64,000 bases of DNA, from contig NZ_VRLV01000017.1 of NCBI RefSeq assembly GCF_009760925.1, positions 1 to 64,000 on the forward strand. Reading direction: 5' to 3'. The DNA is from Nonomuraea typhae. GTDB taxonomy: Bacteria; Actinomycetota; Actinomycetes; Streptosporangiales; Streptosporangiaceae. The translations under genes were made by a program, and so were the position numbers. Under the pieces are notes generated by a model. That model was not told the origin of the DNA. It made no database searches and saw only the letters and a program-made list of their open reading frames with translations. Positions 16,133-26,261 of this stretch are shown piece after piece (positions within the stretch are counted from its first letter, which is position 1; each line of letters opens with the position of its first letter).

Positions 16133-17406
16133 ATGTCGGAGCTTCTCGCGCGCCACCGGGCGGTCATGCCCAACTGGTTGGCCCTCAACTACACCGAGCC
16201 CATCGAGATCGTCAGCGGCAAAGGCAGCCGCGTCGTCGACAGCGACGGCAAGAGCTACCTCGACTTCTTCGTCGGCATCCTGACCAACATGATCGGCTAC
16301 GACGTGCCGGAGGTCCGCGAGGCCGTCGAGCGGCAACTGGCCACCGGCGTCGTGCACACCTCCACCGTCTACCTTCTGCGCGGGCAGATCGAGCTGGCCG
16401 AGAAGATCGCCCGGCTCTCCGGCATCCCGGACGCGAAGGTGTTCTTCACCAACTCCGGCACCGAGGCCAACGAGACCGCCCTGCTCCTGGCCACCTACGC
16501 GCGCAAGAGCGACCAGGTCCTCGCCATGCGCCAGAGCTACCACGGCCGCAGCTTCGGCGCGGTCAGCGTCACCAGCAACCGCACCTGGAAGAACAACTCG
16601 CTCTCGCCGCTCAACGTGCACTTCCTGCACGGCGCCGACCGGCACCTGGGGCAGTTCCGCGGGCTGTCGGACGCCGACTACATCAAGGTGTGCGTCGAGG
16701 ACCTGCGCCACGTGCTGGCCACCGCCGTCACCAAGGACGTGGCCGCGCTCATCGCCGAGCCGATCCAGGGCGTCGGCGGCTTCACGATGGCCCCCGACGG
16801 GCTGTTCGCCGCCTACAAGGAGGTGCTCGACGAGGAGGGCGTCTTCTTCATCTCCGACGAGGTGCAGACAGGCTGGGGCCGCACCGGCAGCGCGTTCTTC
16901 GGCATCCAGAACCACGGCGTGACGCCCGACATGATGACCTTCGCCAAGGGACTCGGCAACGGCTTCGCGGTCGGCGGCCTCGTGGCCCGCGGCGACCTCA
17001 TGGACGGACTGCACGCGGTCGGCCTGTCCACCTTCGGCGGCAACCCGATCTCGATGGCCGCCGCCAACGCCACCCTCGACTACGTCCTCGATCACGACCT
17101 TCAGGCCAACGCCGCCCGCACCGGCAAGCTGATCATCGACGGGCTGCGCGCGGCCCAGGCCCGCCTGCCGATCGTGAAGGACGTGCGCGGCAGGGGCCTG
17201 ATGTTCGCGATCGAGCTGGCCGAGCCCGCGATGGCCGCGCGCTTCATGGAGCTGAGCAAGAAGGCGGGCCTGCTCGCGGGCAAGGGCGGCTTGTACGGCA
17301 CGGCCATCCGCATGGCGCCGCCGCTGACGCTGACGATCGACGAGGCGGCCGAGGGACTCGGCATCATCGTCGACTGCCTGGAGACCATCGACAACGAAAG
17401 CACCTC

Positions 17407-17410
<4 letters not shown>
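16133..17410 (+). CDS. Class III (omega-) aminotransferase
   Basis: The 425-residue PLP enzyme has the class III pattern: NSGTEANE (107-114), SYHGRSFGA, SDEVQTGWGRTG with PLP-ring Asp242, and the Schiff-base lysine K272 in TFAKGLGNG. It resembles the AGXT2/beta-alanine-pyruvate branch that moves amino groups from omega- or beta-amino acids to pyruvate or glyoxylate. The downstream CoA-acylating methylmalonate-semialdehyde dehydrogenase overlaps it by ATGA, so the pair probably converts a beta-amino acid (beta-alanine or 3-aminoisobutyrate) to semialdehyde and then acyl-CoA. That pairing is the main support for the substrate guess. Confidence 0.88.
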
Positions 17411-18915
<1,505 letters not shown>

Positions 18916-18971
18916 GCGGTCCCCCCTTCCCGGTAAGCTCCAGCCGAGCGGAACGAGAAGGGGGCATCCGT

Positions 18972-20156
18972 TTGAAGCGCCGCACACCGGCTCTGGCGTT
19001 GGCCGCGCTGGCCCTGGTCCTGACCCCGGCCGGCGCCGGCCAGGCGGCCGCCATCCCGTCGCCGTCCACGTCGAAGGCGCCGTCCGCGTCGAAGGCGCCC
19101 TCCCCCTCGGCCGCGCCCACGCCGTCCGCGACGGGCACACCGTCCCCGAAGTCGACGCCGACCCCGAGCGACGGCACCCTCCAGATCCTCACCTACCGCG
19201 GCTACGCCGAGTACGGCGGCACCAGCCCCAAGGTCAACTGGGTCGGCACGTTCGAGAAGGAGACCGGCTGCCGCATCGCCCGCCTCGACCAGGTCCAGAA
19301 CCGCGAGGAGATGGAGGCGCAGCTCGGCCAGCGCTCCTACGACGTCATCTCCGCCGGGCCCGACCTGGCGGGAGAGCTGATCGCCGGCAAGCAGGTCAGC
19401 CCGATCAACGAGGCCAAGGTCCCCGGGTACGCCGACCTGTCCGAGCCGCTGCGCGAGCTCACCACCGTGGGCGGCAAGGTGTACGGCGTGCCGTTCCTGT
19501 GGGGGGCCCACGAGTACCTCTACGACGCCGACCGGATCAAGAAGCCCAGCCTGGAGCAGGTGTTCACCTCGCCCAAGGCGGCGCTCCAGGACGACCCGCT
19601 GACGATCGCCGACGCGGCGCTGGCCTGGAAGACGTCCGGCAGCCCCTACGAGCTGACGGCGGCGGAGCTGCAGCGGGTGATGACCACGCTCGAGGGGCAG
19701 CCGGGGCGCACCTACTGGGGGAGCCCGGTGGACGTGGTGAAGGGGTTCGCCACCGGGCGGCTGGACTATGCGCAGGCCACGCCGTACCTGCGGCTGGTGT
19801 TGCGGGCGGCGGGCAAGCCGGTGAAGGCGATCAAGACGGCGCGGACCACCGGCTGGGTGGATTCGTGGATGCTCGGGGCGGGCGGCAACCAGGAGTGCGC
19901 CTACCGGTGGCTGGCCTGGACGGCCTCGGCCAAGACACAGCAGGCCGCGGCGAGCTGGAACGGGCTGGCGCCGGCCGGCGAGAAGGCGTGCAAGGACGAG
20001 GCCAGGCTCGTCTGCGCGGCGTACGGGGCGGGCAAGGGCGCGAAACTCGACGGGATCGAGTTCGCGGTTCGGCCGCCGGGGGATTGCCGGCCGCCGGAAG
20101 GGGAATGCACTGACTATGCCACCTGGCGGAAGCGGTGGCGTGAGCTTGTGAAGTGA
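18972..20156 (+). CDS. Secreted PotD-like extracellular solute-binding protein
   Basis: The 394-residue protein starts at TTG with AAGGGGG about 7 nt upstream. A signal peptide (LALAALALVLTPAGAGQAAA) is followed by a Ser/Pro/Thr-rich linker (about 27-66). The binding-protein fold then runs from TLQILTYRGYAEYGG, with polyamine-binding-protein-like YDVISAGPDLAGELIAGKQVSPIN and GKVYGVPFLWGAHEYLYD. PotD-type proteins deliver spermidine or putrescine to an ABC importer. No lipobox cysteine is present and no importer genes lie nearby, so it may be cell-wall associated or released. It follows mmsA by 56 bp on the same strand. Confidence 0.8.
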   Translation: MKRRTPALALAALALVLTPAGAGQAAAIPSPSTSKAPSASKAPSPSAAPTPSATGTPSPKSTPTPSDGTLQILTYRGYAEYGGTSPKVNWVGTFEKETGCRIARLDQVQNREEMEAQLGQRSYDVISAGPDLAGELIAGKQVSPINEAKVPGYADLSEPLRELTTVGGKVYGVPFLWGAHEYLYDADRIKKPSLEQVFTSPKAALQDDPLTIADAALAWKTSGSPYELTAAELQRVMTTLEGQPGRTYWGSPVDVVKGFATGRLDYAQATPYLRLVLRAAGKPVKAIKTARTTGWVDSWMLGAGGNQECAYRWLAWTASAKTQQAAASWNGLAPAGEKACKDEARLVCAAYGAGKGAKLDGIEFAVRPPGDCRPPEGECTDYATWRKRWRELVK

Positions 20157-20228
20157 GCGAGGGATCTCGGGGGCCCCGCTTGACCATGCTGCGGGCGCGC
20201 CCGTCCCCCCGCTGGGTTGCGCCTGCCT

Positions 20229-20272
20229 GAGGCGCCCTGGGCGTTCCCCCCGACCCGGGGCGCCTCCCTTTT
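20229..20272 (+). terminator. Terminator after PotD-like gene
   Basis: GAGGCGCC (20229-20236) pairs with GGCGCCTC (20259-20266), extended by C-G pairs inside, and is followed by CCTTTTC. It sits 73 nt after the stop at 20156 and ahead of the next gene's promoter. Confidence 0.65.
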
Positions 20273-20306
20273 CACGAAATATCGGGACAAGCGGCTGGCC
20301 GTGCGA

Positions 20307-20335
20307 TTGACTGAATACCCAGTCAGTGAAAGTCT
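20307..20335 (+). promoter_or_regulatory. Promoter and palindromic operator of saccharopine-dehydrogenase-like gene
   Basis: TTGACT (20307-20312) and AAGTCT (20330-20335) are spaced by 17 nt, and the ATG lies 6 nt further on, which is a well-formed leaderless promoter. TGACTGAATACCCAGTCA (20308-20325, 6-bp perfect arms) covers the -35 box and looks like a TetR-type operator. Confidence 0.6.
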
Positions 20336-20341
20336 GTGGCC

Positions 20342-21547
20342 ATGAGAATCCTCCTTGTCGGCGCCGGTGGCGTCGGTTCGGCCGTCGTGCCCATCGCCGC
20401 CCGCCGAGATTTCTTCGCACACATCGTGGTCGCCGACTCCAAACAGGGCCGGGCCGCGCGAGCGGTCGCCCAGGTCGACGACCCCAGGTTCAGCGCCATC
20501 GAGCTCGACGCCGCCGACCGGGCCCAGGTCGCCGAGGCGCTGCGGGCCCACGACTGCGACGTGCTGTTCAACGCCGTCGACCCCCGCTTCACCATGCCGC
20601 TGTTCGAGGCCGCCCTGGAGACCGGGGCCTGCTACCTCGACATGGCCATGTCGCTGTCCCAGCCGCATCCGCGCGAGCCGTACCGCAAGACCGGGGTCAA
20701 GCTCGGCGACCAGCAGTTCGCGCTCGACCCGCGCTGGCGTGAGCGCGGCACGCTCGCCCTGGTCGGGATGGGGGTGGAGCCGGGGCTGGCCGACGTCTTC
20801 GCCCGCTACGCCGCCGACCACCTCTTCGCGAGCATCGACGAGATCGGCGTTCGCGACGGCTCCAACCTGGTCGTGGACGGCTACGACTTCGCCCCCACGT
20901 TCTCCATCTGGACCACGATCGAGGAGTGCCTCAACCCGCCCGTCGTCTGGGAGGACGGCGAGTGGCGCACCACCGAGCCGTTCTCCGAGCCGGAGATCTT
21001 CGACTTCCCCGAGGGCATCGGGCCGGTCGAGTGCGTCAACGTCGAGCACGAGGAGGTGCTGCTTGTGCCGCGCTGGATCGACGCGCGGCGCGTGACGTTC
21101 AAGTACGGGCTCGGCGAGGAGTTCATCGGCGTGCTCAAGACCCTGCACAAGCTCGGGCTCGACAGCGCCGACAAGGTGAAGGTGGGCGGGGCCGAGGTGG
21201 CGCCGCGCGACCTCGTCGCCGCCCGGCTGCCCGACCCGGCCACGCTGGGCGGGCGCATGCGCGGCAAGACCTGCGCCGGGACCTGGGTCAAGGGCACCGG
21301 CAAGGACGGCACGCCGCGTGAGGTGTACATGTACCACGTGGTCGACAACGAGTGGTCGATGAAGGAGTACGGCTCGCAGGCCGTCGTCTGGCAGACCGCC
21401 ATCCACCCGGTCGTGGCGCTGGAACTGCTGGCGACCGGCGGCTGGAAGGGATCGGGCGTGCTCGGGCCCGAGGCGTTCGACGCCGTGCCCTTCCTCGACC
21501 TGCTCCAGGAGTACGGCTCGCCGTGGGGGATGCGGCAGGCCGCTTAG
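20342..21547 (+). CDS. Saccharopine dehydrogenase family protein
   Basis: The 401-residue oxidoreductase has a Rossmann NAD(P)-binding start (MRILLVGAGGVGSAVVPIAARR) and the saccharopine/carboxynorspermidine dehydrogenase fold (CDVLFNAVDPRFTMPLFEAALETGACYLDMAMS; LVGMGVEPGLADVFARYAADH). These enzymes reduce or oxidise secondary amines formed from amino acids or polyamines. The nearby aminotransferases, PotD-like protein and GabT point to amine metabolism, but the substrate is not readable. The ATG at 20342 is preferred because of the promoter spacing. Its stop shares TTAG with a convergent small gene. Confidence 0.85.
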   Translation: MRILLVGAGGVGSAVVPIAARRDFFAHIVVADSKQGRAARAVAQVDDPRFSAIELDAADRAQVAEALRAHDCDVLFNAVDPRFTMPLFEAALETGACYLDMAMSLSQPHPREPYRKTGVKLGDQQFALDPRWRERGTLALVGMGVEPGLADVFARYAADHLFASIDEIGVRDGSNLVVDGYDFAPTFSIWTTIEECLNPPVVWEDGEWRTTEPFSEPEIFDFPEGIGPVECVNVEHEEVLLVPRWIDARRVTFKYGLGEEFIGVLKTLHKLGLDSADKVKVGGAEVAPRDLVAARLPDPATLGGRMRGKTCAGTWVKGTGKDGTPREVYMYHVVDNEWSMKEYGSQAVVWQTAIHPVVALELLATGGWKGSGVLGPEAFDAVPFLDLLQEYGSPWGMRQAA

Positions 21548-21759
21548 CGCGCGGGGAAGGCGACGACGGTCGCCAGCGGGGCGGGCCTGACCGCCTCCGC
21601 GCAGTCGTGGCAGGCCAGGACCGCGGAGTCGTCGGGGAAGCGCCCGACGCGCACCCGTGGCCGGGGCCACCGCTTGTGGCAGACCACGCAGGCGTCGCCG
21701 TCGAGCTGGGCCAAGGTCAGGCCGTCAGGGTCGAACGTCAGCATCGGGCCCCAGTCCAT
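21544..21759 (-). CDS. Small CxxC zinc-ribbon protein, unknown
   Basis: A 71-residue protein carries two cysteine pairs, CVVCHKRWPRPR and CHDCAEAVRP, about 25 residues apart, which is the layout of a small treble-clef or zinc-ribbon site. GGGGGAG lies 2 nt before the ATG, or 1 nt or less before an adjacent in-frame GTG at 21762, so the exact start is uncertain. Function unknown. It overlaps the 3' end of the convergent dehydrogenase by 4 bp. Confidence 0.65.
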   Translation of the reverse strand: MDWGPMLTFDPDGLTLAQLDGDACVVCHKRWPRPRVRVGRFPDDSAVLACHDCAEAVRPAPLATVVAFPAR

Positions 21760-21884
21760 CACTCCCCCAGGTGATCGCCCACCCGCATACCCGGATCCGT
21801 TATAACCCCGGGGGGTCCGGTCGTCGGCTAGGACAGCGTCAAGCCCTGGTGAAATCACGGCTGTTTGGCCTGCCGTACAGCAAC

Positions 21885-21925
21885 AAACAGGACCATCCCC
21901 GGCTATTGGGGATGGCCCTGTTTTT
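21885..21925. terminator. Terminator after gabT (bidirectional form)
   Basis: AAACAGG-A-CCATCCCC (21885-21900) pairs with GGGGATGG-C-CCTGTTT (21908-21923), with one internal mismatch. It is flanked by a T run on the plus strand and TGTTTGTTG on the minus strand. It lies 10 nt beyond the gabT stop (21935). Confidence 0.85.
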
Positions 21926-21934
21926 CGAGCTATG

Positions 21935-23251
21935 TCAGGAGAACGCCTTCTCCAGGATGCCGAGACCCTCCTCCAGCAGGTGCTCCGGGATGACCAGCGG
22001 CGGCAGGAAGCGCAGCACGTTGCCGTAGGTGCCCGCGGAGAGCACGACCAGGCCCTCGGCGTGGCAGCGCTTGATGACCTCCTGGACGGCGGCCGGGTTC
22101 GGGTTCTTCGTCCCGGGCTCGACCAGTTCGACGGCGATCATGGCGCCGCGCCCGCGCACGTCGCCGATGACCGGGAAGCGCTCCTGCATCGCGCGCAGGC
22201 GGGGGAGCATGATCTCGCCGATGCGGCGGGCCCTGGCCACCAGGTCGTCCTGCTCGATCGTCTCCAGCACGCCGAGCGCGGCCTCGCAGGCCAGCGGGTT
22301 GCCGCCGTAGGTGCCGCCGAGGCCGCCCGCGTGCACCTTGTCCATGAGCTCCGCGCGGCCGGTGACCGCGGCCAGCGGCAGGCCGCCGGCGATGCCCTTG
22401 GCGGTGCAGATGATGTCGGGCACCACGCCCTCGTCCTCGCAGGCGAACAGGTCGCCGGTGCGGGCGAAGCCGGTCTGCACCTCGTCGGCGACGAAGACGA
22501 TGCCGTTGTCCCGGCAGTACTGGGCGATCTTCGGCAGGAAGCCCTTGGCCGGCTCGATGAACCCGCCCTCGCCGGCGATCGGCTCGATCACCACGGCCGC
22601 CACGTTCCCCGCGCCGATCTGCTTCTCGATCATGTCCACGGCCTGGGCGTACGCCTCCTCGGCCGGGTTCTCGCCGGGCCAGCGGAACGGGTAGGCCAGC
22701 GGCACCCGGTACACCTCCGGCGCGTAGGGGCCGAAACCCTGCTTGTACGGCATGTTCTTGGCGGTCAGCGTCATCGTCAGCAGCGTGCGGCCGTGGTAGC
22801 CGTGGTCGAAGACGACGACCGCCTGGCGGCCGGTGGCGTAGCGGGCGACCTTGACCGCGTTCTCCACGGCCTCGGCGCCGGAGTTCACCAGGAACGTGCG
22901 CTTCTCGTGGTCGCCGGGGGTGAGCTGGTTGAGCTTCTCGCAGACCTGCACGTACGACTCGTACGGCGTGACCATGAAACAGGTGTGGGTGAAGTCGGCC
23001 ACCTGCTTGCGCACCCGCTCGACCACGCGCGGGGCGGCGTTGCCCACGTTGGTCACGGCGATGCCGGAGCCGAAGTCGATCAGCGCGTTCCCGTCGGCGT
23101 CCTCGAGCACGCCGCCGCCCGCCCGCGTGACGAACACGGGCAGCGTGGTGCCAATGCCCGTGGGCACGGCGGCCTGCTTACGGGCCAGCAGCTCCTGGGA
23201 CTTGGGCCCGGGGATGGCGGTGACGAGACGACGCTCCTGCGGAATGCTCAT
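21935..23251 (-). CDS. gabT: 4-aminobutyrate-2-oxoglutarate aminotransferase
   Basis: The 438-residue class III aminotransferase transfers the amino group of GABA to 2-oxoglutarate and gives succinate semialdehyde. Motifs are NSGAEAVENAVKVAR (123-137), YHGRTLLTMTLTAKNMPYK (GabT-like), VIEPIAGEGGFIEP, DEVQTGFARTG with Asp256, and the PLP lysine K285 in CTAKGIAGG. The ATG lies 7 nt after TACCGT on the minus strand and lacks a ribosome binding site, so it is probably leaderless. It is divergent from a PucR regulator; in Corynebacterium glutamicum a PucR-type GabR controls gabTDP, a close parallel. Confidence 0.92.
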   Translation of the reverse strand: MSIPQERRLVTAIPGPKSQELLARKQAAVPTGIGTTLPVFVTRAGGGVLEDADGNALIDFGSGIAVTNVGNAAPRVVERVRKQVADFTHTCFMVTPYESYVQVCEKLNQLTPGDHEKRTFLVNSGAEAVENAVKVARYATGRQAVVVFDHGYHGRTLLTMTLTAKNMPYKQGFGPYAPEVYRVPLAYPFRWPGENPAEEAYAQAVDMIEKQIGAGNVAAVVIEPIAGEGGFIEPAKGFLPKIAQYCRDNGIVFVADEVQTGFARTGDLFACEDEGVVPDIICTAKGIAGGLPLAAVTGRAELMDKVHAGGLGGTYGGNPLACEAALGVLETIEQDDLVARARRIGEIMLPRLRAMQERFPVIGDVRGRGAMIAVELVEPGTKNPNPAAVQEVIKRCHAEGLVVLSAGTYGNVLRFLPPLVIPEHLLEEGLGILEKAFS

Positions 23252-23338
23252 GGTGACGACGGTACGGCCGGCGCTGCCCTGCGCCGATACGTCGATATGT
23301 CACACTTGAGGGGTCTCAATAGGCCGGACTGGACAAAG

Positions 23339-24748
23339 ATGGCACCCTCACTGCGGACCGTCGTGCGACGGATGGGCCTGCGGCCGCTGGCCGGCTCGCT
23401 GGACCCCGCCGTCCGCTGGGTCGCGGTCAGCGAGCTGGAGGATCCCACGCCCTTCCTGGAGGGCTCCGAACTGCTGCTGACCACCGGGATGCGGCTGACC
23501 GGCAACTTCACACCCTACGTCGCCCGCCTGGTGGAGCGCGGCGTCGCCGGGCTCGGCTTCGGCGTGGGCCTCACCCACGACACCGTGCCCTCCGAACTGG
23601 TCGCCGCCGCGACGACCGCCGGCCTGCCGCTGCTCGAAGTGCCGCGGGAAACCCCCTTCATCGCCATCGGCAAGGTCGTCAGCGAACTGCTGGCCGCCGA
23701 GCAGTACGAGGAGATCACCCGCGCCTTCGCCGCCCAGGGCCGCCTGACCCGCGCCGCCCTCCGGCCCGAGGGCATGAACGCCGTCATCGACCGCCTGGCC
23801 AAGGAGGTGGACGGCTGGGCGGCCCTGCTGGACGAGACCGGCGCGGTCCGCCACGCCACCCCGGGCGCGCGAGCCGAGACCGTGGCCGCGGACCTGTCTC
23901 CCGACGCCGACGGCCGCTTCCCGGCGAGCCTGGCCATCTCCGGGCCCGAAGGACAGGTCGTCGTGCAGCCCCTGGGCGGTGGGGCCCGGCCGCGCGGGTT
24001 CTTCGCCGTCGGCGCGGCCCACGCCTTCTCACCCGTCACCCACACCGTGATCAACGCCGCGGGCTCGCTGCTCACGCTGGCCGTCGAGCGGGGGAACGCC
24101 TACCTGGAGGCCGAGCGCAGAGTGCGCGCCGCCGTACTGGAGCTGCTGCTCGCCGGCGCGGTGGAGCAGGCGCGGGCGATCCTCGGCGCGCTCGGCGGCG
24201 GGCTGCCCGAGGAACCGGTGGCGGTCCTCGCCGCCGCCCCGGACGCGCTCGACCTCCTCGAGCCCCACGCCTTCACCGCCACGACCGCGCCGGGGCTGAG
24301 CGTGGCCGTGGCCGCGGCGGAGGCGGCCGAGCGCGTGGCCGCGCACGCCGGAGCGGCCGGGCTCAGCGGACCCAGCTCGTACGGCGAGCTGCGCGGCGCG
24401 CTCGACCAGGCCAGGCGCGCCTTCCAGGCCAGCGACGGCGGGCTCGTGCGCTTCGCCGACCTGGCCGGGCAGGGCCTGCTCGCGCTGCTGGACCCGGCGG
24501 CCGCGCAGGCGTTCTCGGCCGCGACGCTGGCCCCGCTCAGCAGGTACGGCTCCCGCGCCGACCTGGTCGGCTCGCTGCGCGCCTACCTGGCCAGCAACGG
24601 GCACTGGGACGCGGCGGCGCAACGGCTGGGCATTCACCGGCACACGTTGCGCTACCGGATGAAACGGGTCGCCGAACTGCTCGGGCGCGACCTGGACGAC
24701 CCCGGGGTGCGGGCCGAGCTGTGGATCGCGCTCGAAGCCACTGGTTGA
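23339..24748 (+). CDS. PucR family regulator, probable gabT activator
   Basis: The 469-residue regulator has an N-terminal PucR domain (MAPSLRTVVRRMGLRPLAGS, then PTPFLEGSELLLTTGMRL), a middle CdaR-like region and a C-terminal helix-turn-helix (AAQRLGIHRHTLRYRMKRVAELLGRDLDDPGVRAEL). It is divergent from gabT with an 87-bp gap, the standard arrangement for a GABA-responsive regulator. The start is uncertain: ATG 23339 fits the domain start, but an in-frame ATG at 23297 would add 14 residues. The stop is 1 nt from that of the convergent TetR gene. Confidence 0.85.
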   Translation: MAPSLRTVVRRMGLRPLAGSLDPAVRWVAVSELEDPTPFLEGSELLLTTGMRLTGNFTPYVARLVERGVAGLGFGVGLTHDTVPSELVAAATTAGLPLLEVPRETPFIAIGKVVSELLAAEQYEEITRAFAAQGRLTRAALRPEGMNAVIDRLAKEVDGWAALLDETGAVRHATPGARAETVAADLSPDADGRFPASLAISGPEGQVVVQPLGGGARPRGFFAVGAAHAFSPVTHTVINAAGSLLTLAVERGNAYLEAERRVRAAVLELLLAGAVEQARAILGALGGGLPEEPVAVLAAAPDALDLLEPHAFTATTAPGLSVAVAAAEAAERVAAHAGAAGLSGPSSYGELRGALDQARRAFQASDGGLVRFADLAGQGLLALLDPAAAQAFSAATLAPLSRYGSRADLVGSLRAYLASNGHWDAAAQRLGIHRHTLRYRMKRVAELLGRDLDDPGVRAELWIALEATG

Positions 24749-24749
24749 G

Positions 24750-25391
24750 CTATTTGTTGACCAGGTAGCAGCAGATGGTGGCCGTGGTGACCGCCTCGTA
24801 GGTGCGGCCGTCGCGCAGGTGCCCGGCGCGCTCCAGGCTGATGGCGCCCTGGGCGGCGGCCCACAGCGCGTCGGCGATCTTCCTGGGCTGGGTGGGGATC
24901 AGGTAGCCCTGGGCGATGCAGTCGGCGATGACCCGGTCGAGGATGTTCAGGGCGGCCCTGGCCAGGGTTCTGGCGCGCTCGCTGGGCTCGAAGCCGGGGA
25001 TGGCGCGTTCGAACATCAGCGAGTAGAAGCCGGGCTCGGCCAGGCACGCCTGGCGGTAGGCGGGGCCGAGAGCGGTGAGGTGCTCGAAGGGGTCCCTCCT
25101 GTGCGGGACGGCCTCGAGGTAGCGGCGGAACCTTTCGAATCCCTCCAGGTACAGGGCTTCTGCCAGGCCCTCCCTGCTGCCGAACATCGTGTAGATCACC
25201 GGCGCGGTGCATCCGGCCTCGGCGGCGATCCTCCGGATGGTGAGGCTCTCCGGGCCGTCGCTGGCGAGCAGGCCGACGGCGACGTCGAGGAGGCGCGAGC
25301 GGAGTTCGTCCTGCCCGGCGCGCTCGCCGACAAGGTAGGCGCCCTGGAGCCCAAGCGGGGCCGACACATGATGTCCGGTCACGGGGCCCAC
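24750..25391 (-). CDS. TetR family transcriptional regulator
   Basis: The 213-residue protein has a TetR helix-turn-helix (LLDVAVGLLASDGPESLTIRRIAAEAGCTAPVIYTMFGSREGLAEALY, about 34-81) and a C-terminal ligand domain of the WHG/TetR_C_33 type (LTALGPAYRQACLAEPGFYSLMFERAIPG). The exact start is unsure because several GTG codons lie in the first 10 codons. A promoter with TTGACC (25522-25517) and TAGTAC (25500-25495) on the minus strand, spacing 16, is visible upstream. Target unknown. Confidence 0.8.
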   Translation of the reverse strand: MGPVTGHHVSAPLGLQGAYLVGERAGQDELRSRLLDVAVGLLASDGPESLTIRRIAAEAGCTAPVIYTMFGSREGLAEALYLEGFERFRRYLEAVPHRRDPFEHLTALGPAYRQACLAEPGFYSLMFERAIPGFEPSERARTLARAALNILDRVIADCIAQGYLIPTQPRKIADALWAAAQGAISLERAGHLRDGRTYEAVTTATICCYLVNK

Positions 25392-25635
25392 GCCTCTCTT
25401 GCTCGGGGGCCCACCGCGCTGGAGACCCGCACACCTTGACTTAGCCGCGGCGACGACCGTTCAAACCGCTTCACAAGGTAAACATCCCGCTTTAGTACTA
25501 CTTCTGTTACAACGCAGGTCAACACTTGGGGCTCACGGTAACGGGCGAGGTCAGCGGTGGTGTTGCGCACCTTGGGAACTCTTCCCCGGAGTAACGTCAC
25601 AGAGACTGCCCGGATGGATGGAGGAGGGTGTCTCC

Positions 25636-26154
25636 GTGCTGTACGTCTTCGGCTTCGAACAGACCGGTGTCCTGCTGAGCGATCTGTACTTCGTCGACCC
25701 GAACCCGGCCAAGGGACAGGAGGGCGCCGAGCACGGCGTCCGGCTGGAGGTGAGAGAACTCGACCGGGGCGAGCTCAAGGGGTCGATCTACTCCGCCCAG
25801 CCGTTCTCCGCGGGCCGGCCGATCTGGCGGGTGGACCTGCTGGAGTCCGTGGCGGGCCGGCCCGGCAGCTTCGACCGGACCCATCACCACCCGGAGTTCA
25901 CCGACTGGGATCCGAGCTCGCGGGTGTTCGATCGCGAGCTGTCGGCCGATCCGCTGAGCTGGCTGGCCACCCGGCTGTCCGAGGCCGACGGGCCGTTGTC
26001 GGCGCTGGGTGAGCAGGACAGGACGGCGCTGCGGGAGGCGGCGCCCGAGATCGTCGAGGCGGCCGGGCGGCTGCTCGAGCGGGTGCGCGCCGGCGAACTG
26101 GGCGCCGCGCCGCCGGGCGCCCGGCTGACGAACGCCAGGATCGGCTGGCTCTGA
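25636..26154 (+). CDS. Conserved-looking hypothetical protein
   Basis: A 172-residue soluble protein starts at GTG with a strong GGAGGAGGG 7 nt upstream. It begins LYVFGFEQTGVLLSDLYFVDPN and is rich in charged residues; a His-rich patch (FDRTHHHPEFTDWDP) lies near the middle. No family is recognised, and no signal peptide or membrane segment is seen. It sits alone between a TetR gene and an aldehyde dehydrogenase gene. The 244 bp upstream hold the tetR promoter and presumably its own. Confidence 0.65.
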   Translation: MLYVFGFEQTGVLLSDLYFVDPNPAKGQEGAEHGVRLEVRELDRGELKGSIYSAQPFSAGRPIWRVDLLESVAGRPGSFDRTHHHPEFTDWDPSSRVFDRELSADPLSWLATRLSEADGPLSALGEQDRTALREAAPEIVEAAGRLLERVRAGELGAAPPGARLTNARIGWL

Positions 26155-26212
26155 ACACCACCCCCGCCACGTGGCCGGTTGTACGCAACGGCCAGTGCGC
26201 GGGGGGCTCTTG

Positions 26213-26255
26213 TGCACCCCGGTGCAGTTCCACGATCCACGCCGTGGCATAACGT
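26213..26255 (+). promoter_or_regulatory. Promoter region of aldehyde dehydrogenase gene with palindrome
   Basis: TGCACCCCGGTGCA (26213-26226) is a perfect 14-bp palindrome. TAACGT (26250-26255) is a -10 box placed exactly 6 nt before the ATG (26262), which indicates a leaderless mRNA. The palindrome sits near the expected -35 position. Confidence 0.55.
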
Positions 26256-26261
26256 CGGGGT

